From: Vigna angularis
Lineage: Eukaryota > Streptophyta > Magnoliopsida > Fabales > Fabaceae
Length of the DNA stretch: 64,000 nucleotides
Assembly (NCBI RefSeq): GCF_016808095.1
Contig: NC_068977.1
Location: 12,476,479 to 12,540,478 of the forward strand
Direction of reading: 5' to 3'
This document shows, in pieces, positions 1 to 12,240 of the stretch. A program made the translations under genes and the position numbers. The notes beneath the pieces were generated by a model. That model ran no database searches and was not told the DNA's origin. It worked only from the letters and a program-made list of their open reading frames with translations. The first letter of the stretch is position 1. Each line of letters begins with the position of its first letter.

Positions 1-61
<61 letters not shown>
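1..61. repeat. (AT)n microsatellite
   Basis: Uninterrupted TA dinucleotide run at the left edge of the window. Its full length cannot be known because it continues outside. Confidence 0.95.
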
Positions 62-65
<4 letters not shown>

Positions 66-2906
66 AAAAGGTTACGGATTGATTTTTTTCCTAGTTAGCT
101 TGTCCAGAAGCAGTATAAATCTAGACATTTGTAAAGAATTTCACAGGTGTATTATCTCTTTTGCTTTAAATCAATAAAAAAATCATTTCTACAAATGAAA
201 TTCATATTACATTCAATTCAAAATTTTAATTAATTAGATTTATTGGTCTTTCTAATTTATATATTTTTTTTCTTTTAAAATGAAATTTTATGTTCTCAAA
301 TGTAGCTGTATGTATTTATACTCTGATAATAAGATAAACAAGAAAAAGTTTGAGAGACAATGAAAAATAAGATTAGTGGTGTAAGAGAAAATAAATAAAG
401 TTTTGACAAAGAAAAAAAAAGGCAGTTGCTTCAAAATTATTTAGGTTCAATGGAAAAGTTATTTTATGTTTTTAATTTACATGGATTTAGTTTGTTCCTT
501 TCATGTTTTTTGTACTTTTTTTTATATTTTGTTTAATAAAATTTCATTTAATGTTAAAGGATAAATGTTCTTTAACATTAAAAAAAATGTTTAACGTGAA
601 TTTTATTAGAAAAATAATTGTTGCATGTTTTTTTTTCCTTTTGTTATTCATTTTCCATTTTAACTTGTAAACTTTGACACCCAATCAAACTCCAAATTTT
701 AAAGACAAGAAAATGTGTGTAGGCCATTTGAAAACTCCATGTCACTTACCAAAATTATGTTGGGACATAATCAAGTGTTTTAGTGTGTAATGTGTAATAC
801 TCATGATTTATATCATTCATATATTTCCACATTTCATAAAAAAGCTTCTCCACTATGTTGTAATCATGGAAAAGCTTCTCCACCAAAACATAGAATCGTA
901 GCAAAACTTTTAACAAATTATCTTAGTTACACAATTATATATAGATGTTCAAAATTAATTCCATTTCATTTTGCGTTTTAATTATTTATCATATGGTGAT
1001 GAGTTGTTAATCAATAATTTTGGGATAAAAATAATAATATATTCAAATTAAGAATATCTACATCTTTCTTTGTTCATCGGGATATGTTTTTAGCAAAGAA
1101 ACTTTAAAATAATAGTATACGGTTAGAGGTTTAAATATCATCATATGCATTAAATGAGTGGCTAAAATCTTTAGGTTAAAATGATGAAAGCAAAGATAAT
1201 CTCAGCCACACTTTTATGTATGAGGCTTGTACACGAGAGACTCTTTACGTTTGCATTTATTGTAGATGCATTGAGAATTTGTGAGGGAAAAGAAATGCAA
1301 CACAGGTTTGTACAAGTAGAAACGAATCAACGTAACATAAAAATTAGGAAAGTCTGGTGGAAATCAAATCAAATCATATCAAATGAAGTATCTGACATCC
1401 CAGATTGTCTTTGCCAACAACATTGGTTAAATATAAAATGTTCAAAGACAGTACAGCATCTGTAATAATCTTTGTCATTTTATTTAGCAATAATTAACCT
1501 ACTAAAAAGTTTAGATATCAGAGAGAAGAAAATGCCTGAATAGAAAAACTTTTATTTCTTCTAAATTAGACTTTTTATACTCATGAATGTTAATTGCACA
1601 ATTAATGCTATTATTTCTAGGTGGGCATATTAATATACAGTTGGCAATTCAGAATTTCAATTTACTCTTAGGAAGAAACTCATGCATTTGTTTCAACCAA
1701 GTGACAAAAGATTAAATATGCATGCTTTCGACAAAAATTCCATTGGTATGTAAAATATCACATTTTCTTCTATTTATATAATTGTTTCTAGTTTTTTACT
1801 GAACTAACCCTGTGGCTATATAAAATCGTTTATTGTTCAAGCATCATAGTGCTCAGAATGTGTCCATAATCGCATTCAAGATCTACAAGAGATGAAGATC
1901 TTCTCTTTGAACGAAAAAAATTAGTCAATGACATGATGGAGAACATGAAATTATTCAGAAAAGACACAGAAACATAGACTTTGAAATATGTAACTGCATA
2001 AAATGCATGCTGCATCAAATAGACATAAGCATGAAGTATATGATGACTTCGATATTAATATAGTGGTACATACGAGTATAAATACCTGTGTCCATTCGCA
2101 TACTTATTTATATAGCTGATACTTCATTCTGTCAATGCATTTAGAAAACTAATTAATATATATTACACCAAACGATCAAGCCTTTTGAGACAAAAGAATC
2201 ACACTATTTTAACTTGAAACAAAAAAGTTTGAGAGAAAGCAAATCATACTTGTTCAGAATTTCTCTATGATTTTGACAATCTTGTATGATGTGAAATTTA
2301 ACGTGGTCCTATCCTTCTGTATTTAGGTTGAGTTTCATCTATAAGAAATCTCTAAGAAAACTAGTATATTATTGAGCTTTTTTTTGTACTCATATTTAGT
2401 GATTAATAATGTAAATCAGGAAGGGCATGCTACATAAATAGCTTGACAACAAACAGAAGGGAAAAACAATGACAACAACAAGGTATATAATCAAATTCTT
2501 GAAATGTTTTTAAAACAAAGGAATATATAAATAATAGTCACTGTTGAACGATCTAAACCAAATATATAAATATTTAAAATCTGCAGGAACAGTTTCTTGA
2601 TAACTTAATTGGAATTATGCAATGCCAAGGGCAGTTTAAATATTGGTCAGAAAGCAATACACGCAGCAGGAACCTTTGTGCCAACTGTCACACGCCATTG
2701 GGTGATGATGAGCAAAAGAAGATGAGGTACAAACATTTTTGTGGAAAGGGAATATAGGACAGAAAAGTTACTGGTAGAAAACACAGAAAGTTGCCTTCAT
2801 ATATGATTCCTTGGCAAACAGCTAGAAGAGTTTCCATTAGAATAAGATGACTGAAAAATACAAAAGGAAAAGGAAAAGGAAAAGCTAACACACACACACA
2901 TACAAT
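62..2906. other. AT-rich intergenic DNA 3' of the TCP gene
   Basis: I see no supported gene here. The short open frames (for example at 790-981 and 1181-1465) have no recognisable domain, and their composition matches the surrounding AT-rich DNA. The last few hundred bases before 2907 should hold the 3' UTR of the minus-strand TCP gene. A (CA)n run lies at about 2888-2901. Confidence 0.6.
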
Positions 2907-4217
2907 CTAGTGTAAACGTGGATTGGTGCACTCCTCCCAAGACTTTCCAAAGATTTGAAGCCCTGAAAATTGAAGACTTACAGAACTATGAATATCATCA
3001 AAATAGAAGGTTTCTAGAAGATCTTATCAGTTGGTACTAGTATCATTTTGATGAAACACACAACAACCACACATACCTGTGGATAGATTCATGCTAGCTA
3101 TGGCACAGAAGTTGGAGCGGCCAGTGGATCCATTAGCATCCCAATTCGGAGATAAATTGGAGAAAGGGTGGTGGTACTCAATGTTGTTGTTGTTGAAACA
3201 TGGTGGTTCCTTAGGGATCATAAGGTTTTGGTGATGGTGATGAGAAGAGGACATCAATGATGGCTTCAACTTTCTCTTTATCACAATTGATTCCTCAATA
3301 ACGTTGAAATCATCTCTAGGTGCTTCACTTCCAACAAGGTGATGAGAGTGGCTATTTTCAATTGCAGGGCACTTTTTCTTCAGGTCTTGTTGCACCCTCC
3401 CTGTGTTGGAATTAACATTGCACATGATCTTGTTACTAGTTCTTTCCCTTGCTCTTGCTCTTGCTTTCTCCCTTGACTCCTTCATCTTTGCAGGTTCCTT
3501 CTGTGCCCTTTTCAACTTCATCCTCTCCCTTGCAGCCAGAAATGTCGGTGACTTGTTATCGCTTGAATCTAACCCTTGTTGTAGGTTGTTTGGAGCAGCA
3601 GCATCACCAGTGATGAGTTGTTGCTTCTGCTTGATCTCCGAAACCACTTCACAGTCATCATCACACTCAGATGAAGAAGAGAAGCTCTTGGCTCCTTCTT
3701 CACTGTTGGTGCTGTTCTTGCTCCTTGCCAGCTCCTTAATTGCTCTCTTGGACTTGTTGAAGAGCCACTCAAGGGTGTTGCTGGCTTTGTCAAACCCTAG
3801 CATGTCTTGAAGATCAAAGAACTTGCGAGCAATCTCAATGGATAACCTCACCCTCCGGTCCCTCAACCCCTGAGAGGTGTAAATCTTGCTGTGCCTGTCT
3901 TTCTTAACTGGCTTCTTTGTGAGGAAACAAGAGAGGCCATAGTGAGGAGCAGCAGCAGCAGCACCACCACCACTTGGGTCAGGTTTGGTCATTGCAGAAC
4001 CTCCACCACCACAGTTATGATCTGTGACTGGCAAATTGCTCAGTGCCTCTTGGATGTTTGGAGGGTTGTGATGAGTTGGTAAGTAAGGCACAGAAAGTGG
4101 ATCGTGAAGAAGGGTGTTTCCTGCAGAAGCATTCTCAAGGTTGAGGAAAGGAAAAGGATGGAAGGAAGAAGATGATGAAGGGAAGGAAGGGTAGGGGGTG
4201 GAACTGTAAGGGAACAT
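2907..4217 (-). CDS. CYC/TB1-clade TCP transcription factor (BRC1/TCP18-like), two exons
   Basis: This gene encodes a DNA-binding nuclear regulator; this clade controls axillary bud outgrowth and floral symmetry. Exon 1 is 4217-3077 and exon 2 is 2962-2907, giving 398 residues. The basic helix-loop-helix TCP domain covers about residues 105-163 (begins KKDRHSKI, ends AIKELARSK). An acidic DCEVVSE stretch near 188-194 resembles the clade's ECE motif. The arginine-rich R domain ([12 protein letters not shown]) is at 249-260. TCP, ECE-like and R domains together place it in class II CYC/TB1. I chose the ATG at 4217 over the one at 4250 because MFPYSS begins the family-like Ser/Pro-rich N-terminus, whereas the extra 11 residues are only Lys/Glu. 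Exon 1 alone would read on to 3027 through an intron. The spliced C-terminus ends [14 protein letters not shown]1 rather than TCP12 or CYC is inferred from the N-terminus and terminal exon. Confidence 0.9.
2963..3076 (-). other. Intron of the TCP gene (GT-AG, 114 bp)
   Basis: On the minus strand the donor reads CCACAG/GTATGT (exon ends at 3077) and the acceptor reads TTTTCAG/GGCTTC (exon 2 starts at 2962). It splits a Gly codon after its first base. Joining the exons keeps the frame for 17 more codons and then reaches TAG at 2909-2907. Confidence 0.82.
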
Positions 4218-4740
4218 TTGAAGATTTTTTTCTTTTTTCTCTCTTTTCAATTAATGAGTTTGAGAGAGGGGACAAAAACCCTAGCTCTTGAAGAAGTGTA
4301 TGTCTATCTTCCTCCGAACAATGAACTGGTTTTAACCCACAGCTCCCAACTTAATGGTCCAAAGTGATGCCCCAACACACCCTTTAATATAAAGGGTTGA
4401 GGTAAGGGATAGAGATAGAGATAGAGACTAGTTATGTCTTATGCTAACACTATAACCCATCCTAGAAGAGAAAAAGAGTGCTTAAGAAGTGATTTTCAAT
4501 TAGGACAATGATGGAACTTGGATTTGCTTTGCTTGCATAGTGTCTATTGTTATGTGGTTGGATTATCTGCTGGACCTGAGTCTTTGGCAGCGAGGAAGAG
4601 AGAGAAAGAGTGTTGTGTGTGTATGTGTGAGTGTGAGTGTGAGTGAGAGTGAGAAAGAGAGAGAATGAGACAGTAATAGTGTAAGTAAACGGAGTACAAG
4701 ACACATAATTTGTGGGTTTTTTTGCCTCATTATGTGGAAG
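4218..4740 (-). promoter_or_regulatory. 5' UTR and proximal promoter region of the TCP gene
   Basis: Upstream of the chosen ATG, a TATA-like TTTATATTAAA (minus strand) sits at 4383-4393, about 165 bases from the ATG. Farther out is a purine and GT-rich low-complexity tract (about 4600-4672), common in plant 5' UTRs and promoters. A GGGTTAGGGTT telo-box-like sequence lies near 4828-4840. No start site can be fixed from sequence alone. Confidence 0.35.
4600..4672. repeat. GA/GT-rich low-complexity tract
   Basis: A purine-rich stretch of GAGA, then GTGTGT and GTGAGT units, then GAGA again. It creates long spurious open frames on the minus strand (Ser/Leu/Thr/His-rich), which I do not call as genes. 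Confidence 0.8.
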
Positions 4741-7162
4741 CAACGTAAGCAGAGCAGGGTCAAATCGTCTAACTTTTGAACCCGTTAATATGTGTGTTTT
4801 TTTTTTCTGTTGTTGTCTCTGGTGTCCTTAGGGTTAGGGTTCTACTTAGCCCTCACAGAATTTGAAGATTAAAAGTAGGTCTACGTAATATCTGATGTGT
4901 TAATGCTTAATTTTTGAGCAACCAATATGGGATTTTTTTCTGGTGAAAAATTTATCACACATTGCTGTAGAAATTAACTAGGGAAAATTGAGATTTTTTC
5001 TTTCCTATGACGAGGCTTCAACTTTTTAACCCAAGGGTTCTAAAAGGTGGGTGGAAGTGAAACGGTGCAAACACGGTTCACTGTTTCTTCTGTACAAATA
5101 AGTTTTGATACTCCTCAACGAGGAAGGTAAGATAGTAAATGGTAACCAGTTAATCAGTCAATCACCAAGAAAATCAAGAGATCAATTTCTCTTTCCTTAT
5201 ATAAAAAACATGCACTTTCCATTCTGAATATTAATCAAAACATTCCACACCCCATGATCATTTTTGAAAAATCCAGACTTTTCAGACATGGTCACAATAT
5301 AAAATTTAAAGAAATTGTTTTATTTATGAATGATTGAAAATATGAATATTTATAATTATTACAATGTTCTGAAATTGTGATGAATGGAGGGTGTTAACGA
5401 GAAAAAAGCAGATATTTTTGTTTACTATTGAAACAGTGAATAATCTTAATTGAAAGAGTGGGGAAAAGGGGTTGATTCTGAATTAAAAAAGAGAAGAAAA
5501 AGTACTAGCTACCGACTGAGCAAAAAAGACAAAATGGTAATTACAAAAATTAGGGTTCATTGGAGAGAACCGTACCTCCTACTGTCATTTTCAGCCCGGA
5601 AAACTCATCCAATCTCTGACAGCATTGCTATGGTTTGCAGTTTGAGAGTGGGGGTCATCCCTGCCCTCTTATCAGTTTGTATATTCAGTAACCTGTAGTT
5701 GGTGTTTACACAGAGTCATGGATGGCTTCTTGGTCCTCTTTCATAACCTAAGCTCTTTGGATTTCTTTTGTACCTCACAACCTGGGAAAAGAAACTATAT
5801 TATATACATGCATGGTACGGTTCCAGAATCTGCACTTGGATCTCAGTTTCAGTACTTCCTTCTCATAACCCTCTTCTTAATTTTCATCACACCATTTTCT
5901 TAGGGTTTTACTTTTCACTTTAATTGCTATGGCTTTTTTTTTTAATGTAAACTTAACAGTCAAATGTGTCTCAGAAACATACTTAAGAAAGCTTTTGAAA
6001 TTATCTTCTTGGTGGTTCTTCATTAGGGTTTCTAATTAACTAATCTAACTTGCTATATGAGTTGAAATATCCTAAATACTTCTATATTTGTATGTATATT
6101 TTCTTGTTAATGAAAAAATAATAACCTATCTTAGATCTAATGTTATATATAATTTTATTTAATTTTTTATATTTTGAAGGATTGGTGTTGTGATATATAA
6201 TATATTTCTAAACCTAAAAGAATAGTTTTTATTTATTTATTTATCTTAAAATGAATATTAAGAATTACAAATAGTTGTTCAAAGTTTTTGAAAAATAAAA
6301 ATTAAAGAAAAATACCTAAATTAAAATCCAAACATTTTTATAATAAGTATTTCAAATGTTACACATATTAAAAGAAATATTATAGGAATTAAAATCGAAA
6401 TATACTAATTTTATAAAGAGTAAACATTTTTTTCCCTGTGAGGGATTTGGATTTCTCAAGAAAGAGCACCACCTAACTAGATAAACAAAGTGTGTGGTAT
6501 TTCTTGTTATGGTTTTCCAATGCCATCCAAAAATGGCTTATAAAGGTCTTTTCACCTCTTTCTTTAACCTTCCTTTTGTAGTAATATGGTAATCACAATT
6601 CACATTTCACAATGCAAAATACAAAATGAAAAAGTTGGAAACTCAAATGTTAAAACGTCACACTCACTAATATATTTTTTTAAAGCACACGTGTTATTAT
6701 TAACTAAAACTTTTTATATACAAATATTAGATAAGAGCATATTTAAGACCTATTATTCAATAATGACATTAAAAAATCTTTAGGAGTTTTTGTTTTTGTT
6801 TTTTTTTTAAATAATAAGGAAAGATGACATTAGGAAATGAGCACAAGGGTTGACTCATTTGCAAAGAAAGGCCAAAGGTTCACATTTGAATAGACTTTAG
6901 GAGTTAATTGTTACTCTTGTTAATATCTCTTATCCTAATTTTATACATTAAAGTTTTTTAGTTATTTTTAACTTTTACATTATAGTTTTACATTTCATAT
7001 TATTTAACAGCTAGTTTAAAAAAAAATCGATTCTTGACCTCTAAAAAAAGCACTTTTTTTACCTTGCTATATGTATATTTGTTTATTTTTAATTGTTATT
7101 TAGTTTTCAATCACTTTTCGACTCTTATTATTTTGTAACTTTCAACATAATTTTTATTAAAT
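4741..7162. other. Intergenic DNA upstream of the TCP gene
   Basis: AT-rich, with no recognisable coding or RNA gene. Short frames at 5450-5698, 5718-5903 and 6586-6783 carry no known motif. Distal regulatory elements of the TCP gene could lie here, but none can be named. Confidence 0.55.
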
Positions 7163-8195
7163 AATAAAAAGTATTAGATATATTATCTTTATCTTTTATA
7201 TTGAGTTAGTTTATTGATATTTTTTATTTGTATTTTGTGCTTAGTTCATATTTCTTTTATAGGATTATATGTGTATCTAGAGCCTAAGATTCTTTTGAGA
7301 AAATAAAAAAACATTTTTGTCGCCTTTGTCACTACACCTGATGTTGTCGGGGGCAGTGTCGTCTACCACTGTTGTCAGCAGCACCATCGTCTATCGTGGG
7401 AGGCTGCACTACCACTACAGAGTTTTAGTTTCGACTGACGATCACACAATTTTGATTATATTTGTCAGGCAATCATCGTGTCATCAACGATGTCTTCATT
7501 AAAACTTTTATGCGCTCTTAGCACCTTTTAAAGTTGTGAATCTCCTTTTTTTGTCGTGCATAGTGGCATGTCTCGTCTCCTCTTAAACAATGATTCAGAG
7601 TGTCGAGGTTGCTTTTTTTCTCTTTCAAGTTCGTCGTGCGTGGTCACATGTCTCATCTCCTCTTAGACAACTATTTAGAGTGTCAATGTCGCTCTTTTTC
7701 CTGTTTCAGTTGTCTTGATTGGAGAATCTTAGATTTTTAAGGTTTCTTCTGTTCATCAATGACTTCTTTCGCTGTTGTTTTTTTACCTCTTGTCCCCATT
7801 GCATTTGACCCGTCCACATATGTTTTTCCTTCCATGACAAAAATGGTTTTTGTTAGTAATGATGGCTCTTCAACAATGACTTCTTTATCCACTGGATGTT
7901 AACACTGCATTCCTCAACGATGATTTGTAAGAAGAGATTTATATTGAGCAACCTCCCAATTTTTTTTGTTCAAGAAGAGTCTTCTGGGTTAGTATTTCGT
8001 CTTCTATGTCATCTTTGTACTAAGTTTTTATTAATTATATTGATAACAAGCTTGGTAACTTGAGGGGAAGGGTTAGATATATCATCTTTATCTTATCTTT
8101 ATATTTTATCTTAAATTAATTTATTATTTCTTATTTATATTTTGGATTTTAGTTCATATTTCTTCATATTTCTTATTTATAGGCTCATGTGAATA
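7163..8195 (+). mobile_element. Ty1/copia deletion derivative with short direct terminal repeats
   Basis: Two AT-rich direct repeats (about 7163-7280 and 8068-8195) share the run of ATATATTATCTTTATC followed by AGTTCATATTTC. Between them, at about 7896-7975, one frame reads LDVNTAFLND then EEIYIEQPPNF. This matches the copia reverse-transcriptase signature (D-V-K-x-A-F-L-N-G followed by Y-x-x-Q-P-P-G-F). Just before the right repeat lies a polypurine tract, TTGAGGGGAAG. Most of gag and pol is missing, so it is a relic. LTR edges are approximate. Confidence 0.6.
7553..7712. repeat. Imperfect 80-bp tandem duplication
   Basis: Two copies starting at 7553 and 7633 share GTCGTGC, then GCATGTCTC or ACATGTCTC, CTCCTCTTA, and AGAGTGTC. 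It lies inside the copia relic. Confidence 0.6.
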
Positions 8196-9059
8196 TAAAT
8201 TTAAAAATATATTTAATTTAATATTTATAAATTAATTGAGAATAAAAAATTTGAAAAGTAATTATAATAAATAAGATAGTTTAAATATATTTTAATTTTG
8301 GTAATGGAAAAATTATCATAATAAAATATTTTAATTATGGTTGGATTTTTAAAATTAATTTTTACAATGTATATTTATTTGGTTAAAATAATTTATGTAT
8401 TAATTTTTTTATAATAAGTTAGAAAAATAAATTAAATAATAATATGATTTAGGTGTAAATATTTGAAACGAAATTTAATGTAAAGTTAAAGATTAATAAT
8501 ATAAAAGTAAAATATTTAGGTTTATTTATAAAACAATAGTTAAAGAAAATATTAAAAACGTACAAAAATCTTTTTAAAATGTTTTATTTAGAAAATATAT
8601 AAATTTGAAATATAGCAAAATATAAAAATTCTTAATAGAATTTATAACATTTAAAATACAAAAGTATAAAATTCAAAAATTCAAATTCAAATTAGATAAC
8701 TATTTATTACGTTATTAATTATTTAAATTAAAGTTAATAATTAAAAAAATTAAATAATATATTTTCATCGTCGTCTATTGTTTCATTCAAGAATTTACTT
8801 GTTTCTAGAAATATAGTAATCATATAATTTAGAAACAAGTGAATCCTTACTAGTGATAATGCGCGACTGTAGCTCTTCAAACGGGGAATCACTGAAACAC
8901 CTTAAACTTAAAAACTTTTTGCCACATTATTCAAATTCTCAAAAATTGAATTGAATACATTTAATAAATTTCAATTGTTAATTAATATTTACAAATTCAA
9001 TTGTATTCAATACATAAATTCTTCAAATCTTTTTTGGTATGAAATCCGATATCACATTT
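8196..9059. other. AT-rich intergenic DNA with one small inverted repeat
   Basis: No gene is seen. An imperfect inverted repeat at about 8788-8845 pairs TTACTTGTTTCTA with TAGAAACAAGTGAA around a short AT spacer. It could be a MITE remnant or chance. Confidence 0.5.
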
Positions 9060-10385
9060 GTTAAGAATAAATCGTTTATAAAACTCATATGTGGTTTTCA
9101 TGTTTTAAAGTTTAATCAAATAATTTTAAACGAGATAAGAATCTGAAAACACTTAAACCTGAAGAATAGTATAGGTAGAATACAAATGCTAGAAACAAGA
9201 TTATGAAATCATCCATCAACATGGAAAAACTTTAGGAAACCATTAGGAAAACAACTAGGTTAAAAGCTTCCAGACACAACGCTAAACGACTGACAAGTCA
9301 AAGCGTCTAAAGAGAGTTATGCTAAACACGTAAGTTATATTGTACCCAATGATATTCAGTTGAACTCTCAAGAAGCAAAAAGGATTGAGACAATGTCTTT
9401 GACCAAAAACCTTCTGAAAGACTTAAACAAAGATTGAAAACTTATAAAAGAAGTTAAACGCTCTTGCTCTAAAAAGGCATTATCACAAAAAGCGTTTAAA
9501 ACATACTAGACAATACCATGAGTTAAACCCTTTACTTCGTCCAACGATGAAGTTCCTAAACGAATTATATCTTTAGGAAAAACTTAAATTGTAAACGCTA
9601 CCTCAACGATAGGAAATGAAAAAAAAACTTTGTTGTTCTGAATAAGAATTAAATGTCATTAAATCCTTAACTTTCAAAACAAAAGCGATAAGATATAAGA
9701 CATATCTGCTGCATGCAAAATCTACTTTATTCTATGCAGATAACCTACTACACACATCCACTACTTTATTTGTAATATATCAGAAGCGGACGTTAGAGAA
9801 TAAAAAGACATTCACAAAAAGTTTTCTTCATAAGTGTTTGAAACAAAGTGCAACCTATTTTTGTGCAAAGTACTAAAAAAGCATGTCTGCTCTGACAAGT
9901 TGGCTTTAACCAACAACTGCTTCACACGCAAGAGAGAGAAGACACAAGAATCACGGCCAAGAACTCAGTCTAACGAATACCTTTTGAAAAAACCTTTAAA
10001 TAGAAGATCATTCAAAAGAAGAATCAAGAGGATAACCCAAGAGGAGAACTTACAACGAAAATATCAATCCTACGAAAAGCATTTAAAAGAGAAGCACAAA
10101 GAAGCTCAGGCAAAAGAAAAATATCTGAGCAGAGAAAAAGAAAATTCAAATAATACTCTCGAGCATCATTGTAATATTTGCTTACTATTGTAAGAAGAGA
10201 GAAAAGAAAAAAGACCGAAACACCCAGCGAGTCTATAGACTGTATTGTATTGAACATATATCCTCTGTACGAGAGTAATAGTCTAAACGATTTGTAAGCA
10301 ATCGTTGATTGCATATCTGAAGAGAATTAAAACACTTGTTATTGAAACTCTAAGGATTTAAGGAAATTTAGGCACTATATCAGAG

Positions 10386-10685
10386 GATACCAGGATCGTC
10401 TAGTACTAGGAGTGATGCGAATACTTAACTAGTCTAGGGTAACGAGAAATTATTTGCTGACTAGGGATACCAAGAGTGGTGAAGAATAATGCAAAACTAG
10501 GAGTGGGTGAAACTCAACTAGGCATCCTATCGAAAGATACCAGGATTGTCAAGTACTAGGAGTGGTGTGAATACTCAACTAGTCTAGGGTAATGAGAAGT
10601 TATTCGCTGACTAGGGATACCAGAAGTGGTGAAAAATACTATACAACCAGGAGTGGGTGAAACTCAACTAGGCAGCACATCGGGG
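10386..10685 (+). repeat. Two tandem 150-bp units inside the LTR of element F
   Basis: Both units (starting 10386 and 10536) begin GATACCAGGAT and contain AGTCTAGGGTAA and GACTAGGGATACCA. Each unit also has two to three internal repeats of the form AGGAGTGG-T-GAATACTCAACTAG. They lie just 5' of the conserved LTR block with GAACCAGTATAAAAA. Confidence 0.85.
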
Positions 10686-11097
10686 GATAGAGGAGACTGG
10701 ACGTAGCTTAGTTGGATTGAACCAGTATAAAAATACCTATGCATGTATTGTTTAATTTTGTCTAAAAGCTTTTCTTATTAAACCTGCAATTGCATTTTAC
10801 TTTTAAATACAAGAGCTTTCCATAATAAATGATTATTCATTAAAAAGAAAAGCTCTTACAAACATTGCAGTGAATATCCTATATAGCACAAAGAAAAGAA
10901 TTCATTGAGTAATATCATTTACAAAGTCAACAACTACTTGAAAATCTTGTATTCGATGAAAGTGCTATAGAAAGAGGGTTGCAAAAAGGTTTTTCCATTA
11001 ACAGTGTTCAACCCTCCCGCCCCCCCTCCCCCTTGTAGTGTTTTTCAGGTACTTCAATTGGTACCAGAGCTAACCTCATGAGGTTATTTCTTAGCAA

Positions 11098-12000
11098 GAC
11101 TGGAAGCAAATAATGATAGCATTCCTTGAATCATGACATATTGATATGTGGGATGTTGTAGAAAATGGAAACTATATACCCATCAATGAAGATGGACAAC
11201 CACTATGAAAAAGTAAATGGAGTGACGAGCAGAAGCAACTCTACCTGTTAAATTCCAAAGCTCTCAAATCTCTTATGTATGCCCTTTCCAAAGAAGAATA
11301 TAGAAAGGTTCACGCCTACCAAGGATCCAAAGAAATGTGGGATAACTTGGTCATAACCTACGAAGGATCGAATGAAGTAAAGATAAACAAGATGAACCTG
11401 TTGACTAAACAATATGAGTTGTTTACTATGCTGGAAAACGAAAACATCAAAGCATGTTCAACAAATTCCAAACAATCCTAAATGAGCTCAAATCTTTGGG
11501 AAGCTATATGACAACTTCAATCATATTGATAAAATCCTACAAAGTCTTCCTAGACAATGGAGACCACTAGCTCTTAGAACGTCAAAGAATCTTGAAGGAA
11601 TGAGTCTGGAAGAGTTGGTCTGGATTTTGAAAGTACATGAGCTCGAACTCCTATAAGATGGTCCCATAAAAAACGAGAAGATTATCGTGCTTAAAGTTGT
11701 CAAGAGGACACCCACCAAAGCTCTCAAGACTGATGATGTCTGACAATGAACAAGACTCCATGAATAAGAACAAAGAAGAGGAGCTTTCTTTAATTACGTG
11801 AAAGCTTCAATCCATGTAGAGGAAAAGAAAAGGCACAATGTTATAGAGTAGGCGATTCAGATCTGGCTCTAAGAACAACCTAAAGGACAGACGATCGGAA
11901 GACACAACTTTCTGCCATGATTGCAACAAACTTAGACATTTTAGATCAGAATGTCTCGAGACTGAAAAGATGAAAAAAGTCAGTCGGATCCAGATACGAA
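11098..12000 (+). pseudogene. copia gag (UBN2-type) pseudogene of element F
   Basis: Gag packages the retrotransposon RNA into virus-like particles. Readable blocks include an N-terminal WKQIMIAFLES-like segment, then the UBN2 region at 11275-11460 (KEMWDNLVITYEGSNEVK). A CCHC zinc knuckle at about 11912-11955 has C-x2-C-x4-H-x4-C spacing (CHDCNKLRHFRSEC). In-frame stops and frame changes break it (for example a TGA after AFLES and a stop after GQPL). The first part matches the gag in element E in domain order, but the two are diverged. Confidence 0.7.
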
Positions 12001-12098
12001 AAAGAAGAAGATGTTGATGAGCACCTGGGAAGACCTTGACACATTTGACGAGGATGAAGACGCCAAAGTATGCCTTGTGGTAGGATATGATGAGAGTA

Positions 12099-12225
12099 CT
12101 CATCCAGTCTAGGGTAACAGGAGGCTATTCGCTAATTGAGGAGACCAAGAGTGGTGAGAATACTCATCCAGTCTAGGGTAACAGAAGGTTATTCGGTGAT
12201 TAAGAAGACCAAGAGCAGTGTGAAT
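12099..12225 (+). repeat. 64-bp tandem repeat, fragment of the element F 3' LTR
   Basis: Two units share CATCCAGTCTAGGGTAACAG and AGACCAAGAG, and resemble the repeats at 10386-10685. Their position directly after decayed gag shows a deletion between gag and the 3' LTR. Confidence 0.6.
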
Positions 12226-12240
12226 AATTAGTTATAATAT

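Larger units (their letters stand above)
9060..12240 (+). mobile_element. Ty1/copia element F: long LTR, primer-binding site, decayed gag, LTR fragment
   Basis: The LTR ends at 11056 (TTCA) and is followed by a primer-binding site, TGGTACCAGAGC (11059-11070), close to the usual copia initiator-Met complement TGGTATCAGAGC. The LTR start is not clear; 9060 is an estimate, and the related LTR at 35070-36150 shows family membership from about 9700 on. A broken gag follows (11098-12000). At 12090-12235 the DNA is LTR-type repeat again, so most of the body and the 3' LTR start have been deleted. Element G is inserted at 12241. Confidence 0.7.

Noticed and set aside
3403..3810. 135-residue plus-strand frame inside the TCP gene
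   Set aside because: It lies antisense to the conserved TCP and R-domain coding sequence and is Leu/Ser-rich with no domain. It is a shadow of the real gene.
4462..4763. Two minus-strand frames rich in Ser, Leu, Thr and His upstream of the TCP gene
   Set aside because: They come from the GA/GT low-complexity tract and are not conserved coding sequence as far as can be seen.
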